Assembly: GCA_020137815.1 (NCBI GenBank)
Contig: CM035362.1
Coordinates: 6,237,960 to 6,301,959, forward strand
Origin: Hormiphora californensis
Taxonomy: Eukaryota > Ctenophora > Tentaculata > Cydippida > Pleurobrachiidae
Length of the DNA: 64,000 nucleotides
Direction of reading: 5' to 3'
Shown in pieces: positions 22,404 to 32,847 of this stretch. The position numbers were made by a program, and so were the translations under genes. Within the stretch, counting starts at the first letter, position 1; every line of letters begins with the position of its first letter. A model generated the notes under the pieces. That model did no database searches. It saw only the letters and a program-made list of their open reading frames with translations, and was not told the DNA's origin.

Positions 22404-22843
22404 CACCGGGGAGATCGTTATGCGCAACGAATGCGCAACGTGCAGCCAGTTCGTTGTTGTTTCGCTTTCACTTTAAACAGGCCACGAAACCGGAAGGCGG
22501 AAACACCCAGATTGTAACGGCACCCAGAAGCTTCGGCCAGCGTTAAAATATGGGTGTTTGGTGAATGCTGACAAACGGTTTTTTAGGGTTAGGGCTAAAG
22601 TAGAGTTAGGGTTAGGCTTGGGGTTTGGGTTGGGGTTAGGCCTTGACATTTCCTACCAGATAAACTTTGAATTAGCCAAAACGGTTGAGTGGTTTGGAGG
22701 TTAGAGCCAATTTAGTGAATCAAATTTTTTGGAAGCGCGCACCTGTAAACAGGCCACCAAACACCCAGATCGTAAAGTGAAAGCGAAACAACAACGAACT
22801 GGTTGCGCGTCGCGCATTCGTTGCGCATAACGATCTCACCGGT
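22404..22843. mobile_element. TIR element X1 with CACCGGKGAGATCGTTATGCG ends
   Basis: Left end CACCGGGGAGATCGTTATGC followed by GCAACGAATGCGCAACG and TTCGTTGTTGTTTCGCTTTC. The inverse is at 22773-22843. The interior has AAACACCCAGATCGTAA and TTAGGGTTAGG blocks, shared with 26131-26602. It abuts CTCACCGGTGAGATTCATATGCG at 22836, a palindromic joint also seen at 33338. No coding frame is seen. Confidence 0.8.
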
Positions 22844-23087
22844 GAGATTCATATGCGCAACGTTGCACAACGCGCAGCCAGTTCGTTGTTGTTTCGCTTA
22901 CACTTTAACGGCGCCTTGGCAAACGCCGCTGGGATAAGGCAGCGTCGCCGGGGTAAGGCAGCGCTTTTCAAAACGGCGCCCAGAAGCTTGGGGCGAAAGA
23001 AGAAAAAATTTTCAGCTTGGCTTTAAAAAAATCGGCGAGTTTGCTCGGATCCGACGCCGCGCATAAGGGTGTGGCGTTGTTAACATA
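22844..23087. other. GC-richer repeat-derived stretch
   Basis: Begins with CATATGCGCAACGTTGCACAACGCGCAGCC, half of the X family, here read as CATATGCGCAACG then TTCGTTGTTGTTTCGC. It continues with AAGGCAGCG repeats and no gene. Confidence 0.5.
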
Positions 23088-24614
23088 TATGTTCGCAAAA
23101 GGCAAGCTTCCCCTCGTCCGACCCGAAGTTGGAATCATATGGGTTTAGTTTGTCGAACCGGCAAGTTGCTAACATTTTCAAATCTTCACTACTTCTCAAA
23201 TGATCCCATACTTTCAGTCTAATCCCAAAATCCTATTAAAAATAGAGACAAAAATAACGGCACCAAACTGTGAAATGCCCTTGCATTAGTGCGAGTAGAA
23301 TAAAATCAATTTTCTATCTAAAGGCCGAGTTTATAGCAAGAAAGGACTATTTTACAACGAATTCTCTGGTTAGTATGGTAACCAACTCCGTTGTCATGGT
23401 AAATCAATCGAACTCTATCGAGTTCTATCGCCAGCAACTGGATGAAAATTTATCCATTTCATTATGCACAATGCACAGGCTTTGGTTACGAAGTTACCCC
23501 TTGCCAGCGTGTGCACGCGAAGGTCGCCCGGCGACAGAGTGTGAGGTGTCTTCGATACCAAGCACAGGCTTGTGTAACAAAAAGGGGCGTTTTTATAGCT
23601 TATTGTTCATCATAACCTGAAATAAATAATTTTCATTACTTTCAGTTTCACAAAGGCTCAAAGTTTGAATATCAAATTTGCCAAAATTGTGCAGGGGCCA
23701 CCCCAAAATTAAGTAATTAATTAATTAATTTTGACTATTCCCACTTTCTGTAGATTATATTATATGTTTTATGCATGAAGAACATTCCTAGAAAGCTTCA
23801 AGTCGATATTTTAAGCAGAACGGAAAATATAATTTAGTGCATGGGCAAACAAAATGGTGCAAGGGCACATGTTCAGGGGAAATTTGCACAAATTGTGCAA
23901 GGGCAAATTTTGATTAATTTGCCTATAATTAATTACCTAATTGATATATTAATCATACGGCTCTTCTAGTACTCGTAGTTATGCTACTAGAACATGCATA
24001 GAAAGTTTCGTGTCAAAATATTAAACGGTGTGGACACAGTTCGATCATAAAATTGGTGCAAGGGCTGCCCTTGCACCATTTGCCCTTGCACATTGCCTGC
24101 CCTTGCACCAAATTCCATTTTTTGCACGGCTCTAACTAACTAATTAATTAATTTTGACTATTCCCACTTTTCGAACATCATCTTTTATGATTGAAGAACA
24201 TTCCTACAAAGTTTCAAGTCGATATTTTAATCAGAACGGAAAATAGAATTTGGTGCAAGGGCGCGGTGCAAGGGACAGAACACGCAATGTGCAAGGGCAC
24301 GGTGCCCTTGCACCATTTTTAATTACCTATAATTAATTAATTAATTAAAAATTCAAAAATCCGCCAACGTCATGACACAAAGGAATACTACAAGAACATG
24401 CCTACAAAATTTCAAGTCGATATCTCAAACGGTGTGGCCACAATCGTTGACATGTTTTTTGCCCCCCCCCCCCCCCCCCCCAAAAAAAAAGACCTTTCTT
24501 TGTTCTTAATAGGGCCGGCATTTTTGGGTTTTTGTGCAAGGGCAAAAATTTTTTTTTCTTTTTTTCGTTTTTTGCTGTTTTCTTCGGGTCGGAGGTGCCT
24601 GCCGGCACCTAAAT
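23088..24614 (+). mobile_element. 1.5-kb dispersed repeat, copy 1
   Basis: Starts TATGTTCGCAAAAGGCAAGC and ends in the hairpin AGGTGCCTGCCGGCACCT followed by AAAT. It is nearly identical to 47300-48825 in the same orientation, with only scattered substitutions and short indels. It has many GTGCAAGGGC and GCCCTTGCAC motifs in both orientations, TTAATTAATTAA runs and a C run near 24464. The 116-codon frame at 23270 is the only one of size and has no recognised domain. No terminal inverted repeats are seen. The 3' hairpin raises a non-autonomous Helitron-like element as one option, but the ends do not match that class well. Confidence 0.85.
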
Positions 24615-24709
24615 TTGTTCGCGCGTTACATTCAAGCGCCACGTTTTGTTTTTTTTTAATTTCTGAAATTTCATGTTCTTTTTTATGTCGAGCTCCAACT
24701 TAAAATGGA

Positions 24710-25984
24710 ATGAAGGAGTGGGTGAAGAATGAAGTGAAGACATGGGTCGAGGAGATAGAACAACTGAGCGACATTGCCTGCAACGAACCCCAACTAGCTT
24801 ATTCAGCCTACACAATCGGGTTGAGTAAGAAGTGGAACTACTTGCTGCGGACAACACCAGGGATCGCTACAGAACTAGAGCCCATCGAGAAGGCAATCAG
24901 AGAGAAATTCCTCCCAGCTATCACAGGACAACCATTCATTCCTGATACGCTACGATCCATAATGGCACTTCCTACGAGAATGGGAGGGCTGGGTGTCGAA
25001 AACCCCTGTCACATGGCTGACCTGGAGTACCAGAACTCGCTGAAAGCGACAGAAGAACTTCAGAAGGCCATCCAGAAACAAGACGTAGAATATATACCGA
25101 ATCCTGAGACTGAGAAAGCCATAGCCCTCAGCATCAAAACTGGCAAAGCTAATTATCACAAGGAATGCAGGGAAAAAATCGTTCAGTCAATCAAGCCAAG
25201 AGAGGCGAGGAACCTTGATCTACTCAGCGAGAAAGGGGCATCAACATGGCTCACTTGTCTACCCCTAGAGTCATTGAAGCTCACACTCAATCGCCAGGAG
25301 TTCTTTGATTCAATCTCAGCACGATACGATCTCCCACTAGTGGGACAGCCGAGAGCAACACAGTGCGTTTGTGGGGAGGAAAACAGCATCGATCACTCCA
25401 TGTCATGCAAACGCGGGGGATTTGTTGCGGTCAGACACGATTGCGTTCGAGACTTTCTAACTGCGGAGCTGGACAAAGTGTGCTACGACACTAAGGCTGA
25501 ACCCCACCTACTGGAAGTTAGAGGAGCAAAACTACCACCTGGGACCATTACAGAGGATGGAGCTCGCCTTGACATTCGAACGAGGGGATTCTGGGGACCA
25601 ATGGACTGCACCTATTTTGACGTAAGGGTTTTTAACCCAAGGGCACAGTCTAATGAGACTCAGGATATCCCTCAAACGTATATCAAGCACGAGGAAGGGA
25701 AGAAGAAGAACTATCTACATCGCATTCTCGAGGTGGAAAAAGCTTCTTTTACTCCCCTCGTTATGTCAACGACCGGTGGACTTGGTCAAGAGTTCAGCAG
25801 AACTCTGAAGCAACTCGCAACCAAGAAATCGCGGAAAACTGGCTATACCTACCAGGAGTGTATTCGATACCTCCGTGTTCGTCTATCATTTTCAATGGTT
25901 CGCTCCATAACTTGTTCTATTAGGGGTTACAGAGGAAGGAACAAGAATGATGGCTCTTCATCAGATCTGTACCATACATACTAG
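24710..25984 (+). pseudogene. 3' fragment of a retroelement reverse-transcriptase polyprotein
   Basis: An open frame of 424 codons. It resembles the C-terminal half of reverse-transcriptase proteins common in cnidarian, sponge and other invertebrate genomes. Visible features: LPTRMGGLGV near residue 85, like the end of an RT thumb region; a Cys/His cluster CVCGEENSIDHSMSC near residue 222, followed by RH; then ARLDIRTRGFWG and YFDVRVFNP, which suggest a restriction-like nuclease fold (inference). No RT catalytic motif lies in this frame, and a stop occurs at 24701-24703 just upstream. The 1.5-kb repeat ends 96 bp before the ATG, so the 5' part is missing or displaced. I class it as a truncated mobile-element gene. 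Confidence 0.72.
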
Positions 25985-26206
25985 TCTTTAACTGTTGCAT
26001 GTATTTTATGTGATTTTCTTCGTGTAGCCAGTCAGGCAAAAACAATTTATATATACTATTATTGACATTGTTAGGCCAGATGCATGTGGCTTCTTTTATT
26101 TAAAAATTTTCAAAAAAAACTTAAAATCAGGTGCGCGCTTCAAAGGCCAGCGTTAAAACTTAAAATCTGGGTGTTTCGTGAGTTTTTTAGGGTTAGGGCT
26201 AAAGTA

Positions 26207-26426
26207 AAGTCGGATTTTTTGAAACTGTCACCACCCTGAGTTTTCAAATTTCTTTAAATGACCATAAGTCCGGTTCCTGATGAGATAGAGACTTGAAATT
26301 TGGAGGTTATAAAGATCTTGCTAAGTTCTTCCGAACCTCCAAATTTCAAGTCTCTATCTTATCAGGAACCGGAGATATGACAAATTTGTTATTTCAGGGG
26401 GGTGACAGTTTCAAAAAATCCGACTT
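26207..26426. mobile_element. 220-bp fold-back MITE flanked by TA
   Basis: Terminal inverted repeats AAGTCGGATTTTTTGAAACT and its complement. Inner arms include GAGATAGAGACTTGAAATTT and its inverse. It is flanked by TA at 26205-26206 and 26427-26428, the target duplication typical of Tc1/mariner elements. It sits inside element X2, whose other copy at 22.6 kb lacks it. Confidence 0.9.
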
Positions 26427-26602
26427 TAGGGTTAGGGTTAGGGTTGGGGTTGGGGTTGGGGTTAGGCCTTGACATTCCCTATCAGATAAACTTTGAATTA
26501 GCCAAAACGGTTGAGTGGTTTTGCGGTTAGAGTCATTTTAGTGAATCAAATTTTTTGGCAGTGTGCACCTGTAAACAGGCCACCAAACACCCAGATCGTA
26601 AC

Positions 26603-26769
26603 CCCCGTTCGAATTTTGGTCCTATCTATAGTATTAAACTGGCAGCATCCTGATCTAAAATAAGCAGAATTTTCAGCATTTTAGTCCGCCAATGTGCTGA
26701 AAATTCCTCTCAATCATATCAGATACACATGCAGAGAGATTCTTATTCTTGCAGTACTGCAGCAGTGTG

Positions 26770-26812
<43 letters not shown>

Positions 26813-27315
26813 AGAGGGGAGGGAGATGGAGAATATGTGTTGGTTGGCGCCAGTTGTGCGTAGTGCACCGACAACAGTCTAGAGGGGGAAGGGGGAGATT
26901 AGAGAGATTCATACATTACCATTGCAATTGAATTGGCTCTCTCTCTCTCTTTTTCAGCGCGACCAATTCAACCAATCTGCTGAAAATCGTGCTGAAAACT
27001 GACCATTTCAACCAATCTGCTGAAAATCGTGCTGAAAACTGTTGTCGGTGCATTACGCAAAACTGGAACATTCCCCAGCATATTCTGTCTCTCTGTCACA
27101 CACAACCAGCACATAATATCCCCAGATATCTCTCTCTCTCACTCTTCAGTCTTTCACATTCACTGCACCACCTATATTTTCAGCAGAATTTTCAGCACAT
27201 AATATGTAGATGAAATTTTTGAATTGTAAAAATCAGCATTCTCGTTAAAAAAAATCAGCATCCTGGGAGACATTTCTTTCCAATTGGTTGGCAAATTTTG
27301 AATTTTCGAACGGGG
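26603..27315. mobile_element. 713-bp MITE with 8-bp target duplication
   Basis: Ends CCCCGTTCGAATTTTGG and AATTTTCGAACGGGG are inverted. Direct repeats ATCGTAAC at 26595-26602 and 27316-27323 flank it, an 8-bp duplication as made by hAT-type transposases. Inside are a GA run (26770-26808), a tandem pair of ACCAATCTGCTGAAAATCGT and AGCATTTTAGTCC-type motifs. It has no transposase. Confidence 0.9.
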
Positions 27316-27667
27316 ATCGTAACGGCGCCCGCTTTAAAAGTACATGGTTAACGGTGATATTTTTCCATGTTTTCGACCGTTAACGGTGATCTTAGCCGTG
27401 GTCGGTGCGATATTTTAGTAAACTAACGATATCCGATAGATAATCGACAACACTAACCGATAACCCAAAACATAGTATAACCATACCATTGATAGGCTAT
27501 CGGGCAGGCCTTATCCGTCTTGACCGCTAAAATCGAAGACCTGTCCGCAGTTAAAAGAGGTCTTTTCCGATATCACTAGTAACTCTCTAATATAATTATG
27601 AATGGACACCTAACATTTCCCATCTGTTATAGGGATGGGGAAATTTACTGAATATTTGGAAGGGAAG

Positions 27668-27732
27668 GTCCCTGATTGGCTGATAACCAGTCACGTGACC
27701 TAAATAACGAGTTCTGATTGGTTGTTTACTTG
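27668..27732 (+). mobile_element. CCAAT/E-box MITE, copy 4 (both ends missing)
   Basis: TCCCTGATTGGCTGATAACC, GTCACGTGAC and CTGATTGGTTGTTTACTTG without either terminal repeat. It lies between two copies (27627-27667 and 27741-27781) of a segment of about 41 bp that starts TTATAGGGATGGG and carries the Yippee-like start codon. Confidence 0.92.
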
Positions 27733-27748
27733 TTATCCTGTTATAGGG

Positions 27749-27885
27749 ATGGGAAAGTTTACTGAATACCTGGAAGGGAAGGTATACAGTTGTATTGGGT
27801 GCAGAGCGAACCTTGCTAAACACACTGACATTGTCTCAAAACAATACGAGGGGACATCAGGACCTGCTTATCTCTTTAAGAACGC
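27749..27885 (+). CDS. Yippee-like protein, first coding exon
   Basis: ATG at 27749 opens 45 codons plus two bases and ends AAGAACGC|GTGAGT. The product has the start of a Yippee domain: YSCIGCRANLAKH, with the first Cys-x2-Cys zinc pair, then SKQYEGTSGPAYLFKN. This matches the YPEL1-4 pattern of Cys pair, Leu-Ala-x-His, and Gly-x-Ala-Tyr-Leu-Phe. Yippee proteins are small zinc-binding proteins of the nucleus and centrosome and of the CTLH ubiquitin-ligase context. A near copy of the first 11 codons lies at 27635-27667 upstream, before the MITE. The second half of the domain, with the other Cys pair, was not found in the window. The gene may have a very long intron or be broken. Confidence 0.72.
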
Positions 27886-29013
27886 GTGAGTTATGAGAAA
27901 AGTATATACTGCAAGTATCCAATATATTGCAATACCTGTGGGATATATCACCTGCAGTCTGTGGGGGCTAGTTAATTATTTGTTATCATTTCACAAATCA
28001 GTACTTGAGGGAAGTACTAAAGGAAGTGCCATAGAAACCCCTCCGTTGTTGCAACCCACTTCTTACTGAGTGCCAAACAATACTCTAACATGATGGGTGC
28101 CATATATAAACAGCTGTTACCATCATGATACACTATCACTACAGTGAGTATATGTATACATGGATTACTTTGTTATGTCATATTCAAGTAGTGGGTACTT
28201 TACATAAACCCAGATAATAGATTCATTGAATATTGTCCAAGTGAGGCGAAAGAGTAGTTGTCATTGTGGGATGTTGTGACTTGTGTGATACACATTCCTT
28301 TGATATGTTAGCAACTTGGCAGAGTGCCAGATAGCATTCTTTCCAGACTAATTACCCAGCACACAGGATCACACACACACTGTTATACTTGTCTGTGTCT
28401 TACTGTACAGGATCATCAGAGATGAATCAGAGAGACACACAGATAAATACACACAATGTCACACTTACAATATATCAAGGAGTCAAGAGGCACTCTTGGT
28501 AGTGTAGAGAAGAAGGGAAGGCAAGAGGCACTCTTTACTTGGTAGTTTAGAGAAGAAGGGAAGGCACTAGGCAAGAAGGGAGATGGGTATTGAAGGAGGG
28601 AGATATCTCGATTATATGCATGTATTGTGTGTATTCAACATTGTTTTGGATGGGAGAGATATAGAGCTATAAGTGAGAGCTATAGAGAGACGGAAGCATT
28701 AGTCATTAGTGATCGCCCTGCGTTTTGCTGTGATCCCACCCGGTGTATTGTGTAATGAACTGCTGCCACCCTGTAATTTACTGCTGCCTCTGTTATACAC
28801 TTTCTGTAGAGTGTGTTGTTCTGCAGAAGCGACTCACTTAGCTTTAGAGTGCAATCAGGATCTATTAAAGGAGTACGTGGTGAGGGCTTTTAGTGAACCT
28901 CCCTCCCCCCCCCCATTCAGGGACAAATGAAGCGTACCTTCTCTCTCTCTCTCGCGGGGCACAGAGAGAGATGGGGCTGAGCAATTGGTAACTCCCTGCT
29001 CTCTCTCTCTCTC

Positions 29014-29070
<57 letters not shown>

Positions 29071-29429
29071 GTTAAGTAACGATCTCTCCCTGATAACTCT
29101 CTCCCTCTTAGTTAAAGTAACGATCTCTCCTTGATAACTCTCTTTATTTGTCAATTCTTTAGAATGGTGGGTTCCAGGAATAAGAGCTGTGTTTCTAGGT
29201 AGTGGGCTAAAATGACATTTAATAATTGAAGTTGCTCCATTAGTGTCATTGTGGGCAGGAGTGCTCCTCTCGGACCCCCTTTGAGAGAGGGAGAGGGGAG
29301 TTCAAGTTTACATTTCCACTTCCAGGATGCTCAGATATGTCCCCAGAATGGCCTCCTAAGTTTGGAAATCAGATCCTCTCGGACCCCCTTTGAGAGAGAG
29401 AGAGAGAGAGGGAAAGGGGATAGAGAGGG

Positions 29430-29476
<47 letters not shown>

Positions 29477-29867
29477 AAGGGGATATAGAGAGAGATAGAG
29501 AATGTTGGAGCAGCAGCTGCTGGGCGGGTACACTAGGTATGGAGGTTTCTGTTATCTTGTGTGTTAAACAATTCCCACGAGAGGGAGACAGGCCGCTAGA
29601 GGCTACTACGAGAGGGAGACAGGCCGCTAGAGGCTACTATAACAGGCTACTACAGGCTAACTGAGGGCTGAGGCCGCTATTACTACTACTGAAACCACAG
29701 CCTGCAAAATTCACCAGACAATATAGTCCATGTTATATTCCCTCCTTGTCTCTTTTTCTCTCGATATTGATATTATAATGGAGAAAAGAGATCCAATGAG
29801 AACTCATTCTCTATCTCCCTCCCTGTACTTCACCACGGTAGATCATTAGTCTATCAGGATTCAGGAG

Positions 29868-29903
<36 letters not shown>

Positions 29904-30400
29904 AATGATGGGTGTATTGTATTAGAGTCACGTACATGAAGGTAAGGGCCCAACTAGCTGAGGAGTGAGGACATTATCATCCCACACTGGCTTGTGTGAC
30001 TGTCCCACACTGGCTTGTGTGATGGTACAGTAATACGAGTAAAGTGAACCAGGTGGAGAAGAAATATATTCACAGAATATTATTAGATCACTTTAGGTGG
30101 TTATAGCTCAAGTGAGTGAAATGGGAGGGGAGGGAGAAAGATTGGGGCACAGAGAGATAATAATATTCCAGTAATATTTTAAGAAACCCTTCCATAGAAC
30201 AGTGAGGACAGCCCCACTCGATCACTGCTGCAGAGCTCTGTAATCTCCTTCTGCAGGAGCACAATGGATCACAATGATAATACAGAGATAATACCGAGAT
30301 AACGCGTATCTCCATGACAGTGGGGGGCTATTGTGCTCTGGATCACAAATTAACATATCTCTCTTTCTCTCTCTCTCTCTCTCTAGTTAATACAACAATC
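27886..30400. other. Intron or intergenic, microsatellite-rich
   Basis: Contains a tandem duplication of AGAAGAAGGGAAGGCAAGAG (28509, 28550), CT runs at 28940-29070, a pair of TTAGTTAARGTAACGATCTCTC at 29068 and 29108, repeated CTCCTCTCGGACCCCCTTTG (29263, 29372), GA runs at 29395-29475 and a CA run at 29872-29900. The segment GAGAGGGAGACAGGCCGCTAG is also duplicated (29580, 29608). Apart from one weak exon candidate at 28827, no gene is seen. Confidence 0.6.
28827..28879 (+). CDS. Possible small exon, unrecognised
   Basis: Acceptor TTGTTCTGCAG, 53 bases and donor GTGAGGG. Read with two leading bases it gives ATHLALECNQDLLKEYV, an amphipathic helix-like sequence. No homologous family is recognised. 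It is not phase-compatible with the Yippee-like exon. Weak evidence only. Confidence 0.25.
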
Positions 30401-30403
30401 TCT

Positions 30404-30426
30404 CCTCTTGTTGCAGAGTTGCTGCG

Positions 30427-30483
<57 letters not shown>

Positions 30484-30515
30484 CCTCTCTCTTGTTGCAG
30501 AGTTGCTGCGGGATC
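30404..30515 (+). repeat. Duplicated acceptor CTTGTTGCAG plus exon-like start
   Basis: CTTGTTGCAG followed by AGTTGCTGCGGGATCTCTCT occurs twice, 82 bp apart, with a CT microsatellite between. The second copy leads into an open frame ending in TAA at 30674-30676 (ELLRDLSLLQTRVGSHLL). This is a possible but unproven exon. Confidence 0.6.
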
Positions 30516-30676
30516 TCTCTCTGTTGCAAACAAGGGTTGGGTCTCATTTGCTAACTTCTCTCTCGTGCTGCATTTGTTGCTGCAATGATGGGATAATTTT
30601 ACAACTAATTGCGAGTTTGGGGCCTCGAGAGTTTGGCGGGAAGTTTGGGGGCCTCGACAGTCGAATTGTTCTATAA

Positions 30677-31697
30677 TAGTGATATGAGAATTGAGGGTGT
30701 GTAATTGGTGATCTAAGGGCCAGCCCCACCCTGCAGTATATAGTAGTTCTCTCTCTCTCTGTCTTGGCCTGAATCTCTTACTCTCTATATCCACCTTTTT
30801 ATTAGCGATGTAGCCTTCCCTTTCGAGGTGGCCGATCCTGTGGTCTATCTTGTCACGTTATGCTTAGGACCACGTTTAGGACATATTTTGCACGTGCTGT
30901 TTGGGACCTATTTTTCCGTGCTTTCTTTTTTCCCTTCTTTTATAGAATTAGAATCCTTTTTTGGTGGGATTACACTGGAAATTTCCGTTGAAAATTGTTG
31001 TTTCGAGAGAGGGAAGTCATCTCATTATAATATAAGACCGTAGTGAGGACTGTCTTACCCTGGAGGGTTAGGGTTAGGGAGGGTCTAATTAAATGACCTG
31101 ATTTGATGGTCGTGACACAAGTGTGCCAACTCTCATGAGAAATAAAGACAGAGAGGACAAAAAATAAAGATAGCTTAGAGAAGGACAAAGAGGATAAAAA
31201 TCTAGACAGAGAAAAGATAGAGAAAGAAGGAAAAAAAAAAAGATAGAGAGAAAGAGGACACATAAAGATAGAGAGAAAGAATGATCAGAGAGACGTTCCT
31301 GCTTGATGAACTCCTCGGACCCGGGTGGGCGCCGGCAAGCAATTTAAGCCCAGTCATCACACCACTAATTAAAATATGCTTTCCCCTCTATCCCCTCTAT
31401 CTATCTCTTCTCCCTCCTTCTCTCCCCCTTCATCCTTCTCTCTCTCTTCCCCTCCTTTCCTCTCTCTCTCTCCTCTCTCTTCTCCTCTCTCTTTTTCTCT
31501 CTTTTCTAATCTTCTCTTTTTCCTCTCTCCTCTTCTCTTCTCTCTTCTCTCTCTTCTCTCCCCTCCCAATTTTTTTTCCCCCCCCCTTTTCCCTTTTTTC
31601 TCTTCCCCCCCTTTTCCCCCTATCCCCCCCCGGGGAAATTTTTCCCCCCTTTCAGGCTCTTGAAAGGCCCCCGGGGATGGGGAAAAAAAGTGAGTAG
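30677..31697. other. No gene seen; CT-rich and blurred homopolymer sequence
   Basis: GA-rich on 31140-31285 and CT-rich on 31380-31560. It then turns into long runs of T and C with CCCCCGGGG-type steps at 31560-31690. The latter looks like poorly resolved consensus. No supported gene. Confidence 0.5.
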
Positions 31698-31908
31698 CCC
31701 GGTTTGTTTGTTTGTTTGTTTGTTTGTTTGTTTGTTTGTTTGTTTGTTTGTTTGTTTGTTTGTTTGTTTGTTTGTTTGCTTGTTTGTTTGTTTGTTTGTT
31801 TGTTTGTTTGTTTGTTTGTTTGTTTGTTTGTTTGTTTGTTTGTTTGTTTGTTTGTTTGTTTTCTTGTTTGTTTGTTTGTTTGTTTGTTTGTTTGTTTGTT
31901 TGTTGTTA
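31698..31908. repeat. (GTTT)n microsatellite
   Basis: About 50 copies of GTTT with two single-base variants. Open frames in all phases are repeat translations. Confidence 0.98.
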
Positions 31909-32740
31909 TTCCGAGCTTTGATGGAAATATTTGAGTCTTGGTTTGTTTGTTCGTTTAAAGGCTTCCTTTGTTTATTTTGTTTCATGGTCATTTGCAAACA
32001 TTTAATGCAATTTTGTTTCTCCATCACGAACGCTTCCCATTCCTAACTCATTTCTCGTTACAATCTCTCTCTCCCTCCCTAGCTTTCATGTGGCCCTTGA
32101 TGCAGGAGGATTAGATTTGGCATTCTCTTTCGGGTGACTGCTCTTCACTGTCTCTTTCTCTATATTTGTCTTCTCTCCCTATATTTGTCTACAATCTCTC
32201 TCTCTCTCTCTCTCTAGTTAATACAACAATCTCTCTCTCACAATATTTATCTACCCAGGGCCCTCCATTTCATTATGCAGCTTTGCAGCTCATGTGGCTA
32301 GTTCATGTTGACCTGATGCATCAGAGGACCCCACATCAGGGGACCACATCATGTGACCCTCTGATTCATTTTCTCTTTCGCGTGAGTCCACTGTTATACT
32401 GGCCCCCCTCTGAATCGTGTGATAACCTGGTTTATCCATTCCCTCATTCTATCTATCCCTCAGCTATCCCCATACTATCCTGGCCTCAGACTTTATGACA
32501 GGTTGCAACACCGTTCTGTCGTGCGGCAGAGTTTGGTACGCTATAACCTAGAGCCACACGCACACACACACACACACTATCCTGGCCCCTCTGAATCGTG
32601 TGATAACCTGGTCCCCTCATTACATCCCTCAGCTATCCTCATACTATCCCTATCCCTCATACTATCCTTTTTAGTAATAGATGGTGTATAACATGCCTGG
32701 TCTGAAAACAAATTAGGTAATGGTACACTGCAGTGACTGC
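31909..32740. other. No gene seen
   Basis: Contains CTCTAGTTAATACAACAATC near 32213, also present at 30381, and a duplicated segment TCTGAATCGTGTGATAACCT (32409 and 32589) followed by CTATCC-type repeats. No convincing exons. Confidence 0.5.
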
Positions 32741-32847
32741 AGGAACCGACCGAATCAGGAAATACTGGTCCCTGATTGGCGGATAACCAGTCACGTGACC
32801 TAAATAACGAGTTTTGATTGGTTGCTTACTTGTGTGGGTCGGTTCCT
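32741..32847 (+). mobile_element. CCAAT/E-box MITE, copy 5 (full length)
   Basis: AGGAACCGACCGAATCAGG to GGGTCGGTTCCT, 107 bp, with ATTGG boxes and GTCACGTGAC. Flanks share GGTACAC and TGACTG (left GGTACACTGCAGTGACTG, right GGTACACATGACTG), a possible imperfect long duplication. Confidence 0.95.

Larger units (their letters stand above)
26131..27333. mobile_element. Element X2, split by two smaller transposons
   Basis: Shares with X1 the blocks GGCCAGCGTTAAAA, CTGGGTGTTT, TTAGGGTTAGGG, GACATTCCCTATCAGATAAA, GGTTGAGTGG and CACCAAACACCCAGATCGTAA. It is interrupted at 26207-26426 and 26603-27315 by elements with their own target duplications. After the second insertion it resumes with ATCGTAACGGCGCCCGC. 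The outer limits are approximate. Confidence 0.7.

Noticed and set aside
22588-22640. Telomere-like TTAGGGTTAGG block
   Set aside because: It is an internal part of element X1, also in X2, not a chromosome end.
30188-30250. Minus-strand exon KEITELCSSDRVGLSSLFYGR-like
   Set aside because: The acceptor CTCCTGCAG is fair, but the donor GTTTCT is poor and no partner exon or family was found.
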